The notes below the pieces were generated by a model. It was given only the letters and a program-made list of their open reading frames with translations, was not told the DNA's origin and did no database searches. 64,000 nucleotides of DNA from Ascaris suum (taxonomy: Eukaryota > Nematoda > Chromadorea > Rhabditida > Ascarididae). Shown piece by piece: positions 56,201 to 64,000 of the stretch (position 1 is the first letter of the stretch; each line of letters starts with the position of its first letter). The stretch spans positions 7,844,336 through 7,908,335 of the forward strand of contig CM024174.1 in assembly GCA_013433145.1 (NCBI GenBank), read 5' to 3'. The position numbers and the translations under genes were made by a program.

Positions 56201-57986
56201 ATGGCGGATGAGCACACTGAAGGCGACAGAGCAGATTCCGTTGCTGCAGATCATATTTGTGAGTTCCGCGACTCAAGCCGAATTAGGAGATGTGACTTCA
56301 TAATCTCACGTCCGCCTTTCTGTAGGTGTGGAAATAGTCAGTTGGTTTTTTGTTCCATCAAGTAATAAGTCACTTTTCAAACAACATCCAAGCTTTCCAT
56401 TATTTTATCTGCACTATTTTGCAGCATATTTTTCTAGCACTCTTACCTTTCTCAACGAAGTTTTTCTGCTGTGGACTATTTTTCATTCCAATCAACGGCT
56501 TTGTCTCGGAACACTGACATCACGTCCATTCTGCTGAATTTCGTCATATGGCAACTGACTAAGTAACTGGCATAATCACCTGCTGTCCCTTCAATCCTTC
56601 CTCCTCCTCTAAAACATCCCTTTCATACTGTCCTCTTTTTCCTTGCGGAATCTCGGGTTCCTCACTTCTATTGATTGTTTGTTCTCTCCGGTACCGTCTT
56701 CAAACGTCTTCAAACGACTCTGTTATTCCTAAGCTGCACACATTTGAGCCAACGAGGAAAGGGAGAAGGGGTAGAGCCAACCGATTATTGGCTGACAGCA
56801 CAAGTTCTTTTTACGTATTCATTCTCTTTTGGAAGTACCACTGGCCTGTGGGAATGGGAACACGTAATTCCGATGACGGCACACGAGCAAGTTCGTTTAC
56901 GATGCAGATTATGCTAAGGTGTTAGCACTTGCATCGACAGATCTCATCTATGCTGAGAATTCGCCACGGAGCGTTTACACATGGGAGGAGTCCATGAGAC
57001 GAGTACGTATGAGAGAGTTGATTGGTTGAAAGTAGTATAAAGCATTAAAAAGACTTCTTCACGCTTAAGCGAAACTTGTAGTTATTTTTATTGTGTTAAT
57101 GAAGCGCGGTGATATTCGACGCGCGTATTTTTCTCTCAGTGAGTTTGCCGAATTATCACGATATTTGAACCTGGAGATTCATTCTCGCACAATGAATGAT
57201 TATTTCTCCTCGAATCTGAAAGGGCCCATCGGCCGTAAACATCTGAAGGTAAACGTCTCTGAACAGGTAGCTAAGTTTCACTCGATGCGGAAATGTTTTC
57301 CGGTGGAGACCTGCAATTTAAATTTAAGCACCTTTTCCTCGAGAAGATGTTGAAATTTTTTGCTATGCTTGTAACGTCTAAGAGGCTAAAATTTGGTGCC
57401 AATGTTTACTCTTGTCCTCGGGTGAGATTGGCCTTTGAAACTTTTCATGGAAGTTCTCACATGTGATGAACATGCTTTGTGTACCCTCATTTGGTGCGCA
57501 CGCAGACTAGGCTAAGGTCCAATGAACTATCCTCCCATGCGACTGTTTGCTCGTATATTTCAAACGAAAAGCGTTTAGTTCATCAATTTTTAGGACCAAG
57601 TGAAGTTGTTGATTTTTTCGTGACGCAAGCTTCTGCTGTCGTTAGCAGTAGGTGTCGCGAAAAATGGTACAAAGATGAGGGTCAGGGATTTGTCTTCAAA
57701 CTGCATGAAGGCACATAGCTGACATAAGAAGATCATAAAACTTATGCGTGAATGAGTAAGCAAAGTGTGAGTGGTCAATACCGTAGGTTCGCAACATGTG
57801 AACACCAAATATGAAACTCTTACGATCGCCACTGGCGGTCATGTGATGAGTTTATCAGAAGTAGCGCTTGCAAAATTCCCATCCCAGTGCGATGCAATTT
57901 ACGCCTTCATTTCGAAAGACTTCAAGTTTCAGGCTGAGGTTGAGGCTCCCAGAGAGGCTTCTGATGGAGGTGACGCGGAGAAGTGA
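56201..57986 (+). CDS. Unrecognised multi-exon protein gene (partial model)
   Basis: Exon 1 (56201-56258) starts MADEHTEGDRADSVAADHI and ends in phase 1 at a GTGAGT donor. Exon 2 (56908-57002) follows a TTTACGATGCAG acceptor, keeps the frame, encodes YAKVLALASTDLIYAENSP and SVYTWEESMRR, and ends at a strong GTACGT donor. The probable last exon is 57787-57986: it starts after CCGTAG, encodes KYETLTIATGGHVMSLSEVA and ISKDFKFQAEVEAP, and ends DGGDAEK then TGA. A likely internal exon is 57594-57647 (PSEVVDFFVTQASAVVS), in phase with the last one. At least one further exon between 57002 and 57594 is needed to fix the phase; 57093-57252 has candidates. The acidic start suggests a soluble intracellular protein. 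I do not recognise the family. Confidence 0.5.
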
Positions 57987-59071
57987 TCACTTCATGCACA
58001 GTGAAGTCACAATGAGGAAGCGTTCGTCTGCGCGTATATACACTCAGAATAACGTCCGAATCATTTTATAAAAATTTGGTATTCGTCATTGAAAAATTGT
58101 GATGTTGTAATGATGCGTGATTGTTCGTGTTAGCGTTGTCGTATCCTATAAAACTCATTGTACTTGCACCCTAGAACGGTCCTTTAACGTTTGCACATTA
58201 TCAACTACGTTGAACTTAATGCTCATATCTCGCCTCTGTCTTTCAATCTGCCGCTAAGCAGACACAATAATCAAAATGTTATTGTCAGGTTGCTCAAAGG
58301 TGGTGTAGCGCGAAACATTCCTTGGGGTATTTGCAGTGCTATGCCAGCAAAACGCAGCATTATGGACGTGGACGCGACACCACCTTAAAATGCTAGCTGA
58401 CGAAGCACGAACTATTTGAAATGGCCAAGTGTGTTGAGCGTTTTTTTTTTTCTGAGCAGAACATCTACGATAAATAAAACAGAACAAAACGCTCTTTATT
58501 CTCAAACACGTACTCGCTGGTTCGTCCACGGTAATTTTACAGTTGTAACCATATGTGATTACATTTTGCAATCGAGGCTCGCAATACATAAAAAGGTGTC
58601 CTCGGAAAAGGTGGACTTATCGGAGACTCATAACCCTCGAGTAGCTTCCAGTAACGAAGATTAAACCAGGTTTCAATCAATACTGCCTTAAGTAGTAGTT
58701 GCCAAATTGGTATAGCTATATCAGCTGCAAAGATGTTTTAGTCTGTTCAAGACAAGCAAGCAAACTGTAAGCGTTGCAATGATTTGTGGACGCGGTTTCC
58801 TTTCAACCTTTTACTGGCATTGGCATCTGCTAATCCAGTCAATCGACATCGATGTCAGCTTCGTCCCTAATTTCCACCTATTCTCATGTCATAAGAACCG
58901 AGTGTGGTGCGGATGAATTGATGTTGCTTGACCATTGGCAGACTTGAAAGTTCCATAAACGAGCTGCGACATTTCACCAGCACACAATGACGCACACTCA
59001 AGGTATTCCAAGACAACGAAGTAAATGAGAAGGCAGTCAATATTGCTATAGGAACTGCTGAATAACAAAAT

Positions 59072-59263
59072 CTACAGCTTGTGCAACTGGTTATGTAATT
59101 GCGTAGAGGTGGAAATTTTATCAGTTTGTGAGATATGATTGCTAAAATTAAGCAACAAGTTGCGTATGCTTTCCATGAAAAGCAATTGGTGAGAGGTACA
59201 AAGTGAATGGCCAAGGTACGCTTCGCGCACTTGACGAATATCTTTCACCATTTTATCGATTAC
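59072..59263 (-). CDS. Candidate terminal exon, unrecognised gene
   Basis: After the acceptor ATACTGCAG (- strand), 63 codons run to TAG at 59072. The peptide reads VIDKMVKDIRQVREAYLGHS, then CTSHQLLFMESIRNLLLNF and a polar Ser/Thr/Gln tail. It looks like an amphipathic helical segment, not a low-complexity chance ORF. The frame is open through the acceptor as well, so the exon may begin further upstream (to about 59392). It could be the last exon of a - strand gene beginning at 61185. No homology is recognised. Confidence 0.35.
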   Translation of the reverse strand, partial: VIDKMVKDIRQVREAYLGHSLCTSHQLLFMESIRNLLLNFSNHISQTDKISTSTQLHNQLHKL

Positions 59264-59452
59264 CTGCAGTATGCTATCATATACCATCAAATGCATCGGC
59301 CGCAAAAATCGAAAAGGGCTAATTTTTGCAATAAAGCGACGAGTGTAAAACCGCGAACAGGCAATAATATGTAAATTATTTGGGATATTCAAATATACTC
59401 ATTTTGTACTGAACAAAGAAAAAGAAAAATGGTTTCTTTAAGAGTTTGCGAC

Positions 59453-59652
59453 TTACGTTCAGTTATTCGTTGAGGCGATGGAGCCCGATTTACCGCAGAA
59501 GTAGCGTTGAACAAGCGAAATACAGCACATGCGATATTACGAACAGCAAAGGGTTTACAGAAATTACGATAGTGTAACGACGGTGCAATATTACGAACAG
59601 CAAAGAGTGTACAGAAATTATGATACTTTGGCGATGGGAAGACAGACAGCAA
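59453..59652 (-). CDS. Candidate exon with a strong GTAAGT donor
   Basis: The - strand frame is open and ends at ...ITE then GTAAGTCG near 59457. It contains FRLFNATSAVNRAPSPQRIT. The upstream half encodes two near-identical 14-residue blocks (FCTLFAVRNIA and FCKPFAVRNIA) because of the 53-nt direct repeat at 59534-59628. The repeat could equally mean non-coding DNA. Confidence 0.2.
59534..59628 (+). repeat. 53-nt-period direct repeat
   Basis: ATATTACGAACAGCAAAG followed by a TTACAGAAATTACGATA-like block occurs at 59534 and again at 59587, with a few mismatches. Confidence 0.85.
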
Positions 59653-60068
59653 AACAGGAGCTACCTTAAGGTCCTGACCAGGGGCTGCTCCCTGATCGGC
59701 TCAGCACAACCCGAATGGCGAATTTTTGGTCGGACAGTTTCCGCTGCCCCGCCTGGCTCTGCCTTCAATTTGTTCTAATGTATGCAACGTCACCTTTGTT
59801 CTATTGAAACGTCTAGTTTTTGCACATCTGTTTCCGCTGGATGCATCATCGCTTCCGCTTGCTGTTGGTGCCGCTGAGGCGGCTAGCCCTTGTTTGCTGC
59901 ACGCTGGCTCCAATGAGCCGCGATGATGCATTTCGCGAATAGCGACACATTTCCTTCCGAAATTGATCAGCCTTAAAAATGTTGTAGAAACTATAATGCG
60001 CATACTGTGGCTTCAAAGAATGGTGATAGTTTGGCCTTGAGGAATAGTCATGTTTAAGCTCGACTTAC

Positions 60069-60095
60069 ATCAAGGAAGAAAGCGGAATCGCCGCG
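60069..60095 (-). CDS. Possible 27-nt micro-exon
   Basis: On the - strand, CGTCCTACAG is followed by exactly 27 nt (encoding RGDSAFFLD in one frame) and then GTAAGTCG, a perfect donor. The two strong, correctly spaced sites lie between the 61185 ORF and the 59072 terminal exon. The support is splice-site quality alone. Confidence 0.2.
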
Positions 60096-60105
60096 CTGTA
60101 GGACG

Positions 60106-60312
60106 ATGGATAATTACAGTCGCCTGAATAGCGAAATATTTCGCTCCGAATCCCCGCTATTCCGTGCATTTCTAGCTCCAACGTTTCTCCTGGTTCTCGT
60201 ATGGTGCCTTATTATTGGTGTGAACCGTATTCTGACATACGTATTGCGCCTTAACTGCATTACCACAATTTATCTGAGCAAATCTTTGCTTTTCTCTTAT
60301 GTTCATGTTTAA
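60106..60312 (+). CDS. 68-codon ORF with a membrane-like segment
   Basis: This ATG-started ORF begins MDNYSRLNSEIFRSESPLF and then has a hydrophobic stretch (LAPTFLLVLVWCLIIGV). The same DNA is open on the - strand over 60387-60172 with a hydrophilic, equally protein-like peptide. The hydrophobicity may therefore only mirror an opposite-strand reading. I cannot decide between them. Confidence 0.15.
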   Translation: MDNYSRLNSEIFRSESPLFRAFLAPTFLLVLVWCLIIGVNRILTYVLRLNCITTIYLSKSLLFSYVHV

Positions 60313-60924
60313 CGCGATAGGAGTTATTTCCTTGGTGATTTGATTGGGCGGGGCATTGGCATAATGAACGGGTGCAGCAGCATACATAGGGTAAACGTGA
60401 AAATCGGCTTATGCTGCCGTCCGCCGCTGTCGCTTATACTTCTCTAGTATTCGTGAACATATCTGTGGCCCAAACCCATGTAGCCACCGTTTCCTCCATT
60501 TTCACAGAAATGTCTACGGGTGTGGAAGGAATGAATGATGCATATTAATCTCTTATTCACTTTTGCAAATGTTTTGAGCTGAGAATTTCCGTCGGGGAGG
60601 AGCAATAAATATATACTAAATGGTAGGTGTTGAATTTCATTTAATGTTCACATTCGGGAGCTGCTTCTGCAGTGCCTATAAACAATTGTGAGCAGATTAC
60701 TCATTACTGTGTTCACGATTTAGCCGGGCACTAATATTCAACTTCGTGATCACATTTATTTGTGCATCAATAAATGCCCAATGAGAAATCCACTGTTCTC
60801 ATGCAAGCCAACGCAAGTATGACTGATGAAGTTGATATGAGAGGTCATGGAAGCCAGAGAGTTTCAGAAAAATACAAAGCATTTAACTACTCTATTTTCA
60901 AGTTCGTGAGCCCATTCGATGAAG

Positions 60925-61185
60925 TCAAGTCATAACTGCGGCGCCTTGATCGCCATCGTAGGCGTCTCTGCCTGTGCCGTATGTCTGAACTACTCTTGGA
61001 AGTGAGGACAGCAGACAACCTTGGTTATGTTCTACCCAACGTGTCTGCTCCGAACTTAGCCAACTAAATGGCAAGACCTCAGAAGGCATCTTTATCCGCA
61101 CTTCTTCGGATGCCACACACCATTCATCACCTGATTTATTTGAGATGAACTGCGCATTCAATTTTAAAAACAAAGTTACTTCCAT
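60925..61185 (-). CDS. Unrecognised ORF behind a trans-splice acceptor
   Basis: The - strand ATG at 61185 lies 18 nt after GCAAATTTCAG (ending at 61204), a strong trans-splice-like acceptor. The ORF continues for 86 codons to TGA at 60925. The composition is protein-like: two Trp-containing blocks (DEWCVASEEVRI, SSEQTRWVEHNQG) and an acidic C terminus (GRDAYDGDQGAAV). There is no signal peptide or membrane segment. A GTTGTC donor within NQG would allow splicing on to exons at 60095-60069 and lower coordinates, so this may be a first exon rather than a whole gene. The family is not recognised. Confidence 0.4.
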   Translation of the reverse strand: MEVTLFLKLNAQFISNKSGDEWCVASEEVRIKMPSEVLPFSWLSSEQTRWVEHNQGCLLSSLPRVVQTYGTGRDAYDGDQGAAVMT

Positions 61186-61205
61186 CACGAAAACCCGAAC
61201 CTACT

Positions 61206-64000
61206 GAAATTTGCATGTCGCTTTTAGCTGAAATGAAACCAACTGGTATGGCGCTGTGGAGAAATGCGTGTTTGGAAAGTTGTGATAATTGGTGAGGGCG
61301 GAGCATGTTTTCTGTTGTTTTGGATAGTGCTGTCGTTAAGTGGGCGATGCAAGTATAAGACGCATATGCAGCCTTCCTTGATACAATACTTCACAGTGGC
61401 TGAAGATTCGTGAGAGCGATCTTACTGTCATCGAATCTTGCCATTTGAGGCGTCTTTAAGCACAAGGGAGCCTTTGCTGTTTTATTAGAACAGGAGCGAA
61501 ATTTTCTTTGGTATAAATAGATAACTTGCAGGAGCGAACCATGAGGACCATGAAACCATGAAACCATGAAACCATGAACCATGAGAAGTCGGTAACCTGT
61601 TGAAAAGTGACCCTGCGCCCAAGGAATTTCTGATGGTTCCAAGCTTGCCCAGTCCTAAAGGCCATTGCAATGAAAGGTATCACGCGAGAGCTTGAAGTCA
61701 TAGATGGAGGACTAGCATAAATTATCGATGTTTTTATAGTGGTAAAGTAGGCATAAAGTTCAGATCCGAGAGCTGCAGTCTAGAGGCGTTCGCCAGTTCA
61801 AAAATTCAGATTTGATGAATTGAAAAAATCGGTCAAGCCATGTCATATCTTTCGAGTCACGAGCAAATTTTGGCGAGAAATCGCCATGTCGTCAAAACAT
61901 CAACAACTTCGACTTTAGGAGGTGCACCACGTTTTAATAGAGCTATTCCGCATTGTGGCAAAAATCACTTTGTTTACCAAGTAGGAGCATATCCTTTCTG
62001 CAAAACAACACATTGGCCAATGAAATGCCATGAAAATGAAGCTTATATGAGGTTTATTAGAGGCATTGAGTGAATATCGCTTACAAAGAGAAATGAGTGC
62101 TGTCATCTTCATAAGTTCATGCTTCACTCTCAATTGGCTGTATTTTCCTTTGCGCCTTCAGATCACGAGTAGGGCTCTCTATCGGACCGTTGTGTTTCAG
62201 TGTACGACGGATCTGGTTGTAGGCGCTCATACTGCACTGCACTGACTTCCTGTACTCCTCGTGAATAGACTGCAATGCAAGTTCATTGAGCAGCAGCGAA
62301 TGGAAGCAGTCTACAGCTCGGAATTATGTGAGCAATTCACCCAATTCCATATGCGCAAACTGCGGATCGGAGGTGCTTTGGAAGGAAACACTGCACTGCG
62401 ATATAAAACGCGCAGAGTGAAGAAAGGCGGGAACAAAAACATTACGTAAAAGTGACATGCAGGGTGCGGGGAAACGGGCTGCAACTCATTTTCCCACTGC
62501 ATTTCGAATGTTCCGTCAGAGATCATTGCTGCTGATTTTCATAGCGTTTGCATTTAGATGTTCTTGTACCACCAATATTTCGTCAGTACAGATGCTAAGG
62601 AGGAGATATTCTTGGTCTTGAGTGATTCCTTCAACTGATCTCTCTAGACACCATTTGCAGCGCTCTGCAACACACATATTCCGGCGAAGTCATATCGTTA
62701 CGTATGCGTGAAAATGTGGATGTGTCCCTCCATCCGAAACTTCGGCATTGATTTCATATGGTAAACAGTGATCAGTCATCCACGCTACTGAATGAAGCAT
62801 TGAAGCACGACTACGAGTTTTAGCGGCGGCGTTTTCGATATTTACCATTACAAGGTGTGCAACTCCCCATCGCAAAGAGATTAGGAACTTGAATCTACAC
62901 GGATGTTTACCCGAATAAATTCCTCAGCTTTCCACCTACCCATCATGTAAGGCTCTGAACCTGGAGCTCCACCAGCAGAAAACGAAAACTATGAAACGAA
63001 AATTTGTTACTTTACGTGATCATATACTCAGATCGCCCAAGTTGTTATCATATATTTCTGAATTTCAGTTTATTCTAACCTGTGACTCTGACTTGTTCTT
63101 CAAACGACTCGATACAGATGAGGAAGGACGTTTAATGTAAGATTTGTGCTGCTGGACGTTGTTATGCATAATGTTTTTGAGCGGTTTGCATGCGAAGTGA
63201 CAGGTTTGTCGGACTTAATGATTCCAAAGATTTACCAGCATATGTGAGGAAAACACTAGTTCCCCGAGATTTTTTTCACTTCAAATTTCCAGATTTCGAA
63301 ATCCAGAGATTCCTAAACATTCAAACACATTCCACGTTACATTCGTTCATAAGAGCCCCATAGTGTGCACTGGCTCGCAGCAATCTGCGGAAAATGACAC
63401 AAGCTAATAAAGATACTTGGGATGCCATCGCATATATGTGCAGACGAATGCAATTGTTGAACTCAGTGACATGCCAACTAAATGAGCCATCCATCCAAAT
63501 GACCTCTATAAAGCACATAAAGCTTTGTCTAACGACTACTTAAGGATGGTAACTGACTGTGCAACCTTGCGCAGAAATACTGAAAAAAAATGCGACTAGG
63601 CAGAGAGATGGACGCACACAGAGATCGGCAACAAGCAGAAATAAATCATTTTTTCTTCTTCACATGGATCCCTGTCAAATCCCTTATTAACAGATTCTGT
63701 GTCCTTCATCTTCGCAAAATTAACCAAAGGTTGATTGAGAGGGAATCAGCATAACAGCTCTGCGTGGAGCAAACAAAACGGCACACATGTGAAAAAATAG
63801 TTGCTTCCGGTTGTACGGTCATGCGAGTCGATGTGCAAAAGTTTCGGCATCGGCCCTGTTGTTAACTGCACCTCCTCGTGGGAACCGCTCCGAAATGTTT
63901 ACAACAACCACAGCTCTTATTTCTCGAAGCCTCTTCCTTACACTGAGCTCAACGCTTATGCTGATGCCATATTACCTGCACTTTGCGGGATATCTCATCT
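61206..64000. other. No gene established
   Basis: This is the region upstream of the 61185 ORF. It contains the AACCATGA repeat. The + frame at 61840-62073 (SYLSSHEQILARNRHVVKTS) is open with no splice support. Confidence 0.4.
61537..61585 (+). repeat. AACCATGA octamer tandem repeat
   Basis: About six units of AACCATGA or GACCATGA occur in a row, with one shortened unit near the end. All - strand frames stay open through it, producing artificial ORFs. Confidence 0.9.

Noticed and set aside
61391..61701. Three overlapping - strand ORFs rich in MVSWFHG
   Set aside because: They are produced by the AACCATGA tandem repeat, which has no stop in any frame.

Overview
The window is nuclear DNA of a nematode. 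The inferred group is the clade V strongylids (hookworm-like). The evidence is intron-rich genes with GT..AG introns of about 0.2-2.2 kb, nematode-type TTTTCAG/TTTGCAG acceptors lying a few bases before start codons (as for spliced-leader trans-splicing), and protein sequences that resemble the nematode members of their families. No bacterial, organellar or viral genes, rRNA, CRISPR arrays or convincing tRNAs were seen. All homology statements come from recognising protein families by eye; no search was run.

Four genes are secure. On the + strand, positions 6126-13534 hold a complete 8-exon gene for the beta subunit of branched-chain 2-oxoacid dehydrogenase E1 (BCKDHB, 371 aa predicted). Positions 18775-25920 hold a complete 6-exon gene for the WD40 protein eIF3 subunit I (326 aa). 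On the - strand, 32890-29731 holds the last three exons of a secreted-type C-type lectin domain protein with a QPD sugar-binding motif; its first exon was not found. Positions 48132-41984 hold an 8-exon cytosolic malate dehydrogenase (MDH1) whose first seven exons are secure and whose last short exon is tentative.

Several further coding regions are likely but unrecognised. These are a + strand gene starting at 56201 behind a good trans-splice acceptor; a single-exon secreted-peptide ORF at 50805-51089 (+); a - strand gene starting at 61185, possibly ending at 59072; and weaker exon candidates near 0.9-3.4, 18.4-18.6, 34.2-34.6, 36.6-37.6, 41.5 and 43.1-43.4 kb. A decayed non-LTR retrotransposon (LINE) reverse transcriptase lies at about 49.9-50.65 kb (-).

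The rest is intron and intergenic DNA with small tandem repeats, a 19-bp perfect inverted-repeat family at 5.0-5.6 kb, two separate runs of exactly 18 G, several G-quadruplex-type motifs and a GT-rich stretch prone to Z-DNA. The secure genes are housekeeping functions (valine/leucine/isoleucine breakdown, translation initiation, the malate-aspartate shuttle) plus one lectin. Nothing suggests they form a pathway or operon. No clearly new multi-gene system was found.
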